The notes below the pieces were generated by a model, which saw only the letters and a program-made list of their open reading frames with translations, ran no database searches and was not told the origin of the DNA. Made by a program: the position numbers and the translations under genes. Of a DNA stretch of 64,000 bases, positions 24,201 through 35,204 are shown one piece after another (the first letter of the stretch is position 1; every line of letters starts with the position of its first letter). Source of the DNA: Galerina marginata (lineage: Eukaryota; Basidiomycota; Agaricomycetes; Agaricales; Galerinaceae); NCBI GenBank assembly GCA_023014335.1, contig JAECYW010000006.1:1922001-1986000 (forward strand), read 5' to 3'.

Positions 24201-25010
24201 AGGGTTTTCTTTCCACCCCTCTATACGGTAGCTCGTCGTGCCTCCTCTCAATAATGTGGATTCGGCCTCAGGGCTGGGTGGTTAAGAATTCTACTTCCCT
24301 GGCCAGACATTTCGCATCGGCTATAAATGCTTAGTGACCTTTGCACTTGGTATCCACTCTCGGCTTCACGGACCTTAGACTCTTCGTGCTCCCAACCATA
24401 CCTGTGGACGTTGACAAGAGGCGAGGCCAGAGGTACTTATTTGTTGATTTGTAGCATTCCGCGGAGGAACCTCAAAATGTCGGCCCGAGGTGCTGTGATC
24501 GACAGTTACCTACCGAAACCTCGCTTGTAAAACATGAAACCTGCTTTGCCAGGAAGCGGCCATGGTTGGTCATGCCGAGCTCGTGTGTCCCTGTTATACT
24601 TTGCGAAAGATTTGACGAGGGGTTGGAAATATCACTCATAGTACATATTATTACCCCCAGTGAGAGTGACCTTTTAATTTTTACGCTCTTCTGACCAATT
24701 TTTTTGGGGGTCGTTTGTAGTGAAAGTGGTAGAGTTTTCTAGGCTTGAGCTACCGACACATGTACATCATGGGCTTATGACACACGTTGACAGACTCAAA
24801 TCAAACGCACGGCGACATGCACACCATCTCGCATCCCGTTGTCGGGCAGCGGGCTCAGACCGACAGCTAGTACCTGTTACAGTCGTACAGACGCAAGGTA
24901 CCCGGATCCTACGCCTACATGAGCCTACAATTATATCACTACATTACGCATCACCTGCCGTTTAATTAGAGTTCATTCTTGACACTGACATTGACAAGAC
25001 ATGTCAATTC
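21200..25010. repeat. Array of decayed ~400-bp tandem repeats
   Basis: Related blocks recur with a spacing near 400 bp. The block CCAACAATGATCC...CGCCTA...TCGGTAG...GCCTA...GAGTC(C/T)ACAATTA...GCATTTAAT lies at about 21340, 21750, 22150 and 22615. Copies of CACACGAGCCTACAATT occur near 23245 and 23630, with a weaker one at 24918. A separate pair of about 220 bp, starting at CAGGATGTAGATATAAGCCA (23760) and its relative at 24153, shares AGCCAGTCACAACAAT, CATGAGAGGGTTT, GCTGGGTGGTTAAGAATT and CCAGACATTTCGCATCGGCT. No ORF of interest spans the units. It looks like an eroded satellite or nested duplication. Confidence 0.75.
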
Positions 25011-27546
25011 TAGCGCTTGCCCCCTTGATACCATACAAATTGGGACTGAGGTTGCACCCCAATAATATGCTGGACAAGTTGGCGATTTGAAATCCACCTT
25101 GCTTCTGCTCCGCCTCTGAATTCACGGACATTTATGCGTATAAGCAAGTTACAGACACAAGCCCGGGTCCGGTACCGGTTCTTCGAGATTTAAGTAAACT
25201 ACTGGTTAACGGTGACTAAAGGTCCTCTATTTACCCAGTGGCTGCATTGCCGGGGTGTTTATCCGTCCAGCTGCAGGCTCGAATCCACTAGATCTCCCAT
25301 AGGCACTTACATATATTTACATCTTACAGCATGATACAGACATGGGTCCGGATAGCAGCCTGGAGCGCGAGCTAACCCGACAATAGATATTGAGTCCTCC
25401 GTCAAACCACGATCCGTCCGGTCTTCTGCCAGCCCGTGCGCCTCTTCCTGCTTTCCGTTTGCTATCGCCTATAATATTAGGCTATACTTTACTACACATA
25501 ACACTCCACTCCTCGTCCCGGAATCCGAATCGCCGCCCTGACGAGCTAGCAAATAGGTGTAGGTACTGCTTCTAGAGGCATGTATGTAAGATTGATTGTA
25601 ACTTGGAGTACGCCAACTCGACCCGCTGGACCAAGGCTGGTTTGACGACGAACATTATCGCCTGTTTACGTCAAGGCCAGCCTTGAGGTTGGAGCATCAG
25701 GCATAGCGAGGTGCCATGGGCGATTAGACAACGACGATTCGCGAAATTGTGTCAACCAGAACCAGGTCTCCGTTGTACGCTGTCCAGCCTGTCCGTTAAG
25801 TTATTCTTATCAGCCTCCGTCCCGACCTCCGCCGTCTGCGCTGACAGTCCGCTTTCTGAGCAATATCTAGATATCCAGTTGCGAACGTAAATTTGACAAC
25901 GAAACGGGACTTCATGAAAGGTCATCGCAATTCTATCGACCCCATCACGATTGCAGATCCCAATTCTTAGTCACTGAACCCAATCTGAACCGAACAGACA
26001 CCTGTCGGGTCCAGACTTGGACTTAGCCTCTATTTTAATTTTGGCCCTCCGAATTGCCTCGCAGTCGCCGCCGCCGACGACCCAGACTCCATCCAACTCC
26101 AGCAGTGCTAGCCCATGACACCATATACCACGGGCTAGAGCTAGCTGGAATATCAACGGCCCTTTAGCGTAGCATGCAACTCTAGGCCAATCCACACGCG
26201 TTCCCTACCCCGTTGCAGTTCGTCCGACTCTCGGACCGGTCTACTTAAACTGTCCTTGGCGCTTCACAATAATTGCCGTCATCCGCGCCTGGGGCGTCGG
26301 CCGGTTCGAATCGCTAGATGCTCGGTTGGTTGGTGATATCGAACCTTGCCTGCTAGCTTGCTGACTGGTCTGTCTGTCAGTGAAGTAACGATATGCAAGG
26401 CGTCCATGCGGATGGAATTTCAAATTGAATTGAATCGGGAAAGTGGACCCACATGCCTGGGCACGTGAACGCTATCCATCCGACGCAGTCTGAGACTTGA
26501 GTTAGAATAACCACGACAACGAAGCCGTCGTCGATCGAGGGCCAGCAGACGCACTGAGTATGTTACCTACAAAGGTCTTGCTATCCAACGTAGTTCACTG
26601 TTATCGGCCACTCGGAACATCTGGATAAATCTGGTCTCTGAGTTTCGAGGATGAGTGGCGCCGTCCAGTCCATGGACTATTGGATACGGCCAATGCTTCA
26701 GGTCTAGATCTGCTAACATTAAATATGCTCTTACCAGCGCCTTGCCGATGTGGAATGCTCTCTGGTTTGCTGGAGGCTGCGGTCTGGACCGGCGCCTATT
26801 TTCCCACAGATCGTTTTACCACCAGCAATTGCGTGTATTCCTTGGAATAAATGTCACTTAGTTCAAGATAAATACAGGTTCCCGAAGGACTAGTTCCATT
26901 TCTGGTTCAAGAAGTAGAGACAAAAGACGGAAGAGTGGGAACATGCTTTGGTGACCGGGCGTGTTGAGTAACTACCTTCTCCTAAGCGAGGTCGCATTAG
27001 GCATACGACGTGCCTTAGACCTCTGTGCAATCTACTAAAATACTTTCCAAGTGCCCAAGTTGATTTACAACTACATAGCGGAGGTCAATGAGTACAGTCA
27101 TATTTTACTTCAAAGACAATCAAAGGATAAGCCTCCTAATTCTAATCAAATTTGACACTCACGAACGACTAATCTCGGAGATACAACTACACCTACACAT
27201 ATACGTACACTTCATTTATGAACGTATCAGTTTTAAGAACCAGTTAATAGCCCCCTGTACTAGCATGCCTGGCAGTCAGATCTTTGTGTTAATAAACTTG
27301 TAAGCGCCTAACGGTCCTTCCAGGATTCTGATGTTGTGAGATCCATTGTTGCTAGGCTATTTAATGAAAAATTCTTTCATGTTCTGAAACCCGCTTCACT
27401 CGTCAGAGGTCTGTCCAAAGCATGTTTGTATTTTGACTAATTAGGCGATGATATAATTAAGCAAGCAAATGAGTGACTATTTTTTTAACGGCGAACTCCA
27501 TGATGACCGACGCCAATGCGTCTATCTAATAGCAAACTGGAAACGC
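25010..27546. other. Gene-free stretch between the repeat array and hydrophobin B
   Basis: Nothing convincing was found. ORFs are short with no domain-like content. A tRNA B-box-like GGTTCGAATC at about 26304 has no suitable A box or cloverleaf partner. AT-rich sequence near 27080-27500 is probably the 3' flank of hydrophobin B. Confidence 0.5.
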
Positions 27547-28063
27547 CTAAGCGTTGACGTTGACGGGCGAGCAGCCGACAGCAACAAGGCCATCTAATGA
27601 GGATCGTTAGCGACAATTAGCAATGGTCCGGTAAAGAACTCACTGAAGCTGTTGTTGCTGCAGCAAACTGGGGATGAGGAGCTAGGGGATAAAACATAAA
27701 CGAGAGGACGGTGTAACAGGAGAGAGACAACAAACCAGGAAGCTCCCTTGCCAGTGCCAATGAGGGTAATTGGGGTGCAATTAGCGCCAACTTGGCCGGT
27801 GACGGTGCCCACAGCGATACCAACGAGAGCGGTCAACCATGTGCCTTCCTGGCTGTCAGACGCAACCAGGGAGTTGCCTAAGAATCAGTAAGTATCAGTA
27901 AGTATGGTCGACGACGGCTGCAAAAGAAATACTACTGACAGCATTGGACGGGACCAGTGTTGCAAGAGTTGTGGATACCGCCTTCGGAACCGCCAGGAGC
28001 GGGGGCAGCAGCGACGAAGACGGCCATGGAGGCAGCAGCGAAGAGAGCGATCTTGGAGAACAT
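27547..28063 (-). CDS. Class I hydrophobin B (116 aa)
   Basis: Four exons: 28063-27940, 27877-27736, 27681-27644 and 27593-27547, with the same lengths (124, 142, 38, 47 nt) and intron phases as hydrophobin A. Signal peptide MFSKIALFAAASMAVFVAAA; eight cysteines at NSC, VQCC, ANCT, ASC, VCC and GC. As in copy A, intron 1 (GTCAGT donor) splits the second Cys of the first doublet and intron 2 splits the fifth Cys. The mature proteins differ mainly between the CC doublet and the fourth Cys (SLVASDSQEGTWLTALVG here). It is in inverted orientation to hydrophobin A, 25 kb away. Likely a secreted surface-active wall protein. Confidence 0.96.
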
Positions 28064-28162
28064 TGTTAAGAGAGAGTGGGTAGTTGGTTGGGTGATGGAG
28101 GTGTTTTGGTGTAAAGACGAAAGTGGGATTCGACTGAAGAAAGACAACGAGCAAGCTGGGTC

Positions 28163-28168
28163 TTTATA
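28163..28168 (-). promoter_or_regulatory. TATA box of hydrophobin B
   Basis: TATAAA on the minus strand, about 100 nt upstream of the ATG, embedded in AAAAGCTATAAAGACC exactly as in hydrophobin A. Confidence 0.75.
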
Positions 28169-28967
28169 GCTTTTCGGACCATCGGTTTCGACAATATTTT
28201 TCTTCAGGTTCCCGAAAATTGGTCAGTCGGACATATTTTTGGAACCCAAGAGACGCTAGAAGCACGGGTGCTTGGTGGAACCGAACAAGCCGAACAGGAA
28301 GCTATAGGCGCTTGATTTGGTTCAAATTAAGTAAGTGCCGTGTTTCCCACCTTCCATCAAGTTGCATCAACATTTGGTGGTCAAGGCTTGACGAATGGCG
28401 AGAGGATTGCAAAAAAAGAAGTTGTTGCCTCGACGAATAGAAAGGCGTCGTAAAGTGGTGGAAAGTACTCGGCATTTTCTTGGGTAGCACGTTTTTTGCT
28501 TGAGGAAGTCGAATCCCCTTTGAGGGGTCAATATTTCAATGTTTCAATGGTTGTGACGTGCTGAAAGTACGCTAAAAGTTTGAACTTTGACATGTCGTGT
28601 CATCCAGACCCTGCGGGCGGTCATGAAGGTTTATTATGTCACGATCATTGGTGCAAGATGACTGGGGCCTTCCAAAATAGGAACCCCCACTGGGGCAGTC
28701 GCTTGTTGACGCTGCCAGTGGTCCAGTAGGACGAAATTGAAGTATGAGATATGTCGCATCGTGCCCGGTGTCCAGTCATTCCTTCGAGGCCGATTCCGAG
28801 GGCATTGAAGTTTGGCAGGGTTTTGAGCTAAATAGCTGCTTCACGGCCCACTAAAATCGGTTGAGGGCATGTGGTACGAGGTGTACTATATGCATAAGAA
28901 AGCGGCAGGGCAGAGCTGGATGAATTATAAAGCAGATAACCCTTGGCCACGACATATTTCACGGCCG

Positions 28968-30461
28968 TCAGCGTGGAGTCACGAACGGATCTAGGATGTT
29001 AGTGAATAACAAGCTCCTCCTTCGATCCTCCCAAAAATCCCCCGCCACACAATCTGAAAGAAAAGCTTTATTCTCTGTCCTTCCCAGGTCTCTATTATCA
29101 CCCAGAATTTCATCCGTCACCTTGCAATCATTCAGCCGCCGCAGCGACGCCGAATCGACATACAAAGTTCTCAGTGGATGTTGCTGCTTGATTCGAAACT
29201 CTTGCATGTCGCATATTGCCTGGCCGAAGCTTTTGTCTATGTCTGAGAGCGCTAGATCGAGGAGGTTCGGGAAAATAACGCCATCGCGGTAGTTTTTGCC
29301 CGTGAAGACTTCGAGAAAAGGAACGGGATAAAGATTTGTTAGGACCAAGCATTCGACCTGGGGAAAACACACTGAGGCAGTGTTGATTGAATCGAACGCA
29401 CGCGAATGAGCAAAGGCCAGCATCAACAATTTTAACGCGGGAAAGCGATGACGGGGATCTACGCCGTGGTTGGAATCGGACTGGGTGAGCAATAAATCCA
29501 GATCTGGAACGACCACTGGAACAATCATTAGTTCCTCCAATTTTGGGGCTGAGAGGAAAAGGAGGAGTTCGGACACTTCAGTCATGTTGCTCAAGATGTA
29601 GAGACGTTCTAGAGAGGGTACGTTGCATGAGACGGCTAAACCGGGCCATTCCACTAACACGTCGTCGTAGATTACCAGGGTGGTCAATAAGGGCATGCGT
29701 CGAGAATGCCCAGGAGCACTGAGAATGAAATCTGGCTCGAGGTCCTGGATAAGTGCAAGCTTGATAATTCGTGGCCAGAAAATGACCCAGAACCCCTTGA
29801 AAGGAAAAATGAGGGGAGGATACCGGTTCCTATGAACCGCAGATCGCGCAAACGGGGAGCAGAGCCAAAGATCGGGTTTGATTCCCATCCAGGAGAGTCG
29901 TAGGAAATTGTATCAGCTTCGATAACGACCTGTTCCAGTTGTGGTAACTCTGCATGGAGAAAGCGTTCGAAGAGGGAAGAGGCGACTCCAATGTCGGCTA
30001 TAGCAAATACTCCCCTGATGTCAAGGCTGCGACAACGAAGGAAATGAGGGAAGAGGAGATCGAAGAGGCGCTGGTAGTCTTCGGATGTGTAGAAAAGAAT
30101 CTCGTGATCATTGGGATTTTGCGATGACGGATAAAGCTAGGGGACACTGCTTCGATCGTCGTAGGTATGCTTCAACGACTTCTGTCTTCCACGGAGAGAT
30201 TATCATGATAGTGGACCACCAAAGAGGGTTGTCTAAGGCGACAAATCTCCAGGATCTTGATACATGCGAGGCTATGATAGGTACTTGCGTCCGGGCTAGT
30301 CGGCTAGCATTGCTTTCGTCGTCGAAAGAATGGCGCACCGTATCCAGGATAAGTGTTAATAGCTCTTCAGATAAGTGCATGATAGGCGAGTGAATTCCTG
30401 GAGCTTTGATATTCGAAGTCTCGACACCATCCTTGAAGGTAGCGGTGGATTGCGAATCCAT
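28968..30461 (-). pseudogene. F-box protein 2, frameshifted paralog
   Basis: Homologous to F-box protein 1 over its whole length: SEELLTLILDTVRHSFDDES, SHVSRSWRFVALDNPLWWS, YLRRSKQCPLALSVIAK, then TSEDYQRLFDLLFPHFLRCR, APRLRDLRFIGTGILPSFF, LSSLHLSRTSS, LVEWPGLAVSCNVPSLERLY, LRTLYVDSASLRRL and DFWEDRRRSLL. The frame breaks twice: one extra base in the AAAA run near 30120 (after VIAK, leading to TGA) and one missing base near 29695, where copy 1 has CCATCACTG and this copy CCTTATTG. The missing base distinguishes this copy from the pure +1 pattern elsewhere and argues for a genuine pseudogene. The start ATG at 30461 matches MDSQSTATFKDG. Confidence 0.8.
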
Positions 30462-31874
30462 CGTATGAGAAATAGGCCTTGCTCTGTTCTGTTGAAATTT
30501 AAACACTAATTGGTGGGATATACACTCACTTTTCCAGTGTCTTCGATCAAAGGGTTCTTGGGCGGCACTGCAGTATAGTCTCCCGTAGTCAGACGAAGAA
30601 ATTTCGTAGTCTTTTTTATGTGTACTGATCGACGAGGTGAGTCAAGCATCATGATCAACGGTGTGCATCAACTCTACCATCGTGGTAAGATAGTTTAAAC
30701 TCAGAAGACGGGCGGGCACCTACTTTAAAGTACTACTTATACCACTACTTAGACCACCACCCCTCACGAATGGTGAAAGTGCACCCCTCAGTGCAATGGG
30801 CTGTGGGGCCCCCGAAGGTAGGAGAAGAACAAGTACGCGAACCTCAGGCTCCGTTACCCGAGGCAATCTGGCTGATTATATAGCTCAAGCGCCGTGAATG
30901 GAGAAACTTCAGATACTACTCTATTTGTCGACGAGGCACGAAAACTACTATGTAGGGCTTTCAAGGCTCCTTTCGGTTGAAGGTCCCACATGAATATTTG
31001 AATAACGATCCCATGTCATGTTATTTCACAGCGCAAGTGGACGTACAGGTTGGCACCAATCACAGCAAGTGGCACTGACCATGTGTCGCTCTTACATCAA
31101 GACAATGCAATGGTCCGGCTCCTGCTCGTCTTGTCTTTGATGAACTGCTAGTAAAGCTGCTGAAAGGGAACCTCGTAATTTAAATAAGACGAAAATGCAG
31201 TCGAAAGAGCGAACGCGAAAATAATAATTTAAGTGGCTCACCTCAGTCAACCCTATAATCAACATAGGTGAAGGAAGAATAATTTACGGTTTAGACACAT
31301 ATTTCGAGTGGCCGTTTGAGTCTTTGAGAGAAAGAAATGAAGAAAGAAAGAAGAAAACCGAACACGAGGCGCAGCCTCTTTATAGATTCATGGTGCACGA
31401 CGCATCTTGTCAACATCTTGATGGGGTGGGACTTGCAGGCAGGAGAATGATGTAAAAAAAGGGTGCTATTCATGAGTTTGGCAGAAACATGAGGGATTCA
31501 CCGTAGTTTAAATTTGCTACAACAATCCGCGGTATTTATTGCGCTGAAGACTCGTCGTAGAACCAATTGTGGCGGACAGGGTTTACTACGCATAAAAAAA
31601 AAATACGAATTTTGTTAGTTTGTCTACGGGAGACTGCCTCCATTGTAACACCCACTTTTGTCTCCCGATCGTCGCCCGCAAAAGACAACAAGAAATTATC
31701 CATTGGCATGGCTCGGAGTGGACCAACGAATATTCTAAGTGCTCGGGCCAGAAGCAAAACAAAGAATTATTGTTTGATGGACAGTGTCCACTCCATCTTC
31801 GGGTTGGGTGGCCATTGCGGCGTGAAAGGTATAAGTATCTTGTCCTTTTCCTCTGGGCGGTGGGCTACATCGTC
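30462..31874. other. Intergenic, no gene seen
   Basis: This is the shared upstream region between the F-box pseudogene (-) and the DUF7770-like gene (+). Short ORFs only; no repeats or motifs stood out. Confidence 0.5.
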
Positions 31875-32630
31875 ATGCAGAACTCACAACAACGCAGTCT
31901 CGACTCCAGCAAACTATTCCCAAGCCACATGGATCTCCCTATCACCGACATTAATCTTGTCGTTTACATGGAACATCAAGGTTACTGCGACGAGCGGAAA
32001 GACCTCTGTGAACCTCGTCCTTTCAGGAAGCGATTCGTGCGCGACCCGCCACCCGCAAATCACTATGCCTTGTGGTTTGGTTTCGGTGGGGAGTTCGGGG
32101 TGAGCATCGACGTCATCCAAAGAGGCTTCGACAGCTTGCCGAACCCGTATCTCAACGAAGAGCCACTCAATGTGGCCTGCTTGGCGACCGTACGAGTGGC
32201 GTCCAAGTTCTTTCCGGCTCCAGACAACATAGGCTGCGTCATGCGCGAGTTCAACGTCAAGCCAGAAATGACGATCCGGAACGTCCTGGAGGTGATCCGC
32301 AAGAAAGAGTTGTACATGTACCAGTTCACGGCTACGTTCAAGCAGCATTCGGGCTGTCGATTCTGGATCTGGGCCTTCTCACTTGCGCTAGAAACAGAGG
32401 GCTTTGCTGGGAAAGGGTTCGCTGACGACGTCAAGTATTTTCTCAACATCCACTATCGCCGCAGTGCAAAGATGGTTGCGGGGAAATATACCCAAGGTGA
32501 GAGCTGGGGTCCGCAGCTCCAGGTAACTTGCGCGCCGATAATCCCTGGTACATTCATGAAGCCAACGCCTGAGACAGTCTTGAAGCCTAGGCGATACTCC
32601 CTCCTTGGGCCGCAAACGGACAGACAGTAG
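31875..32630 (+). CDS. DUF7770-like fungal protein of unknown function (251 aa)
   Basis: Single exon from the first ATG at 31875; an alternative ATG at 31929 gives MDLPITDINLVVYMEHQG. The frame is open further upstream, so a 5' exon is possible. The order of features fits the fungal family I know as DUF7770: ITDINLVVYM at the N terminus, PPANHYALWFGFGG, a short GVSIDVIQRGFD segment, ACLATVRVASKFF, a long helical part with VLEVIRKKELYMYQFT, and CRFWIWAFSLALETEGF. No catalytic residues or signal peptide are evident. Family assignment is from memory of motif order and is moderate; function is unknown. Confidence 0.65.
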   Translation: MQNSQQRSLDSSKLFPSHMDLPITDINLVVYMEHQGYCDERKDLCEPRPFRKRFVRDPPPANHYALWFGFGGEFGVSIDVIQRGFDSLPNPYLNEEPLNVACLATVRVASKFFPAPDNIGCVMREFNVKPEMTIRNVLEVIRKKELYMYQFTATFKQHSGCRFWIWAFSLALETEGFAGKGFADDVKYFLNIHYRRSAKMVAGKYTQGESWGPQLQVTCAPIIPGTFMKPTPETVLKPRRYSLLGPQTDRQ

Positions 32631-32777
32631 TAGTACTTTGCTAGTTTATAGTGTCACGGTAGTGTTGTTGAGAAAAATGGAACAGTGGCTGTGCAGATAA
32701 AATGGAACACGTCGCCACGTCGCGTTTTTGGCGAAATAAAGTTCAGGCGCTGTCGTCTTTCTGTTCCTACTCCCATC

Positions 32778-34478
32778 ATGGACCTCCTCCACACACAATT
32801 GAGCAATATCCAGCGCCATTTGGCCTTCGTCGCCGTCGACCCTATCAACTGGAAGTTTTATGTCCAGACTTTCTCATGGGCTGTCACCATTTTCGAGTCC
32901 TATCTCCTGTAAGGACAAGCGCTCGAGTAATTTGCTTTTAGTTTTGTGTTTCTCACCTGCTTTTATCGTTCATAGGGTTCGTCAGTATCCTCTGTACTCC
33001 AAAACGGAACCCCCAGCGGTTCTTGCCAAGCATTTCGACGCAGGAGTGTTCGAGAAATCACAAAATTATGGGAAAGACAAAGCCAAATTCGCTCTGTTCT
33101 CAGGCATCTTTAAGCAGCTGTTGGACTCGCTTATGCTGCAGTATGGATTCTATGCTTGGTCGTGGGCTGTCGCTGGAAAGCTATTAACAAAGGTTGGGTA
33201 CGGTTCGCAATATGAGGTACGGTCTTCAACTCGGAATGGGCGGCTGTACTTTCAGTTGAACCATATTGCACAGATCCTCCAATCTATCGCTTTCGTGTTC
33301 ATCCTCTTTGTACTTTCTTCCATCCCTACCCTCCCTCTCCAAGCATATGGCACATTTGTGCTGGAAGAAAAACACGGTTTCAACAAGACGACACCCACGT
33401 TGTTCATCACCGACCTCTTGAAAGGATGGGGATTGGCCTTCGTTTTGGGCGCACCTTTCCTCGCTGCCTTCCTTTATATATTCCAGTGGGCCGGTGATCG
33501 TTTCGTCCCGTGGTTGATGGGTTTCATGTACGTCGCCCACACTGCCCCCCTCTAACTTATTTGACAACAGTGTTTCGACGTCAGGATCTCCTTCCAACTT
33601 ATCATGGTCGTTTTGTACCCCACCGTCATTCAGCCGTTGTTCAACAAGCTCTCTCCGCTCGCTGAGGGTGATCTACGTAGCAGAATCGAGGGATTAGCAA
33701 GCAAGCTCAAGTTCCCGCTCAAGCACTTGTACGAAATTGATGGCTCCAAGCGCAGCTCACACAGCAATGCCTACTTCTTCGGTCTGCCATGGGTTTCGTG
33801 CTCTTCATTCAAAGTCATTTAGGATTTATTGCTAATATTTCATGTCAACCAGAGCAAACACATCGTCATCTTCGACACTCTCATCCAACAAAGCAAGCCC
33901 GAGGAAGTTGAAGCAGTCCTTGCTCACTGAGCTCGGACACTGGTACTACCTGCACCCCACCAAGATGATGGCCATCTCCCAGTTCCACATCTTCACCATC
34001 CTCGCTTTGTTCCCCGCCTTCCTGCACGCCCCGCCTCTTCTAAGGGCCTTCGACTTTCCCAAAGCTGTCGCAGCCCAGCCACCGACCATGATCGCCTTCC
34101 TTTTGTTCCAGATGATCCTGACGCCTCTCGAGGCCGTCGTGAGCATCGGTATGAATGCGGTGTCGAGGCACTTCGAGTGGGAGGCCGATAGGTTTGCGGT
34201 CGAGCTGCAGGACCAGCTGAAAGACGAGAAGATGGCGGATATGGGCGACCGTTTGGCTAAGGCGCTTATTGCGCTGCATATTAAGAACTTGTCGACGGTT
34301 TGGGTGGACTGGCTGTGAGCGTCTTTCTATCCCTTTATTTTCCTGCTTCTGCTAGCACGGTTCACTTATCTTTTTGTCCGATAGGTATTCGGCATACCAC
34401 CACTCGCATCCTACTTTGACTGAGCGGCTGAAGGGCCTGGAGGCTTTCCAAGCGAAACGGCAGAAGAAGGCACTGTAG
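32778..34478 (+). CDS. STE24: STE24 CAAX prenyl protease (zinc metallopeptidase M48), with a +1 frameshift in the HELGH motif
   Basis: Five exons: 32778-32908, 32976-33527, 33585-33792, 33853-34314 and 34385-34478. Ste24 is an ER/nuclear-envelope multi-span protease that removes the -AAX tripeptide from farnesylated proteins, including fungal a-factor-type pheromones. Motifs: WAVTIFESYLLVRQYPLYSK, YGKDKAKFALFSGIFKQL, LPLQAYGTFVLEEKHGFNKT, LYEIDGSKRSSHSNAYFFGL, SKHIVIFDTLIQQSKPEEVE and the distal zinc ligand FEWEADRFAVEL. The first zinc motif should read AHELGHWYYLHP, but an extra T at 33928 turns CAC-GAG into CAC-TGA, ending the frame. All introns are in phase if that base is ignored (481 aa). 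Every other part is well conserved, so a sequence error is likelier than gene death. Confidence 0.92.
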
Positions 34479-35204
34479 ACCTCCCAGAAAAGTGGCCACG
34501 AACTCAATGGCCAACCCACCCGATCCCAACCACTTATTCCATTGCGGCTTTGCGCCATAATACCGAAATTGACTCGTTTTGGGTTCTTGATCTTGACGGA
34601 TAGTATATAATATGTGGGATACTGGCATATCAAGTACCCTACTACTATACCCGTACTTACTGGTATACCTTGCAGCTACACCTATCCATCTATCTTGTAT
34701 TCGTTCTGTGTTCTACGTTTTAGTTGAGGCCCTAGCTGTATTGGTATGTGTACGTCTACGTGTACAGTCTGTTTTGCACGCACCTGGGCTGTCGAAGGCT
34801 TGTGGGAATTCCTGGCATCTTCAGTGAGGCCCATTTTGGGCCAATTGCCGCTTGACAATTGACACTAAGGTGGGTTAACTATCCTTTGGAAGTGGGACCT
34901 ATGATGCTAATACGTTCCAATCGAAAACAACCGCTTCAACATACTCAATCTCTGGCCTCTTCGCTGTTTTCCTATGGCTTATTTGTGTAAGGTATCGGCA
35001 GGAATATAATTCGGTGGTTCCCCTGTGACATCTACCTGCGGAGCGAGAGCAAATCTCAACTCATCAGCGGCATTATTATAATTAGGCGTGGGGCAGACCG
35101 CAGCCAGTGGATCCAGTTTCTTCCCTGCCCACACCCACTCTCGGTTCGTGGTTATCTAGGGAAATCCGACTCTGTACCCTCCGGCACAATCTGAATTATA
35201 AGCA
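34479..35204. other. Intergenic between STE24 and GST
   Basis: 3' UTR of STE24 and promoter of the GST gene. A pyrimidine/TATA-like stretch TATACCTTGCAG lies near 34660. No gene is supported. Confidence 0.5.

Noticed and set aside
26295..26320. tRNA B-box-like GGTTCGAATC
   Set aside because: No A box at proper distance and no cloverleaf could be drawn.
31567..32103. 178-codon ORF overlapping the DUF7770-like gene in another frame
   Set aside because: The DUF7770-like frame is longer, carries family-like motifs and has no competing support.
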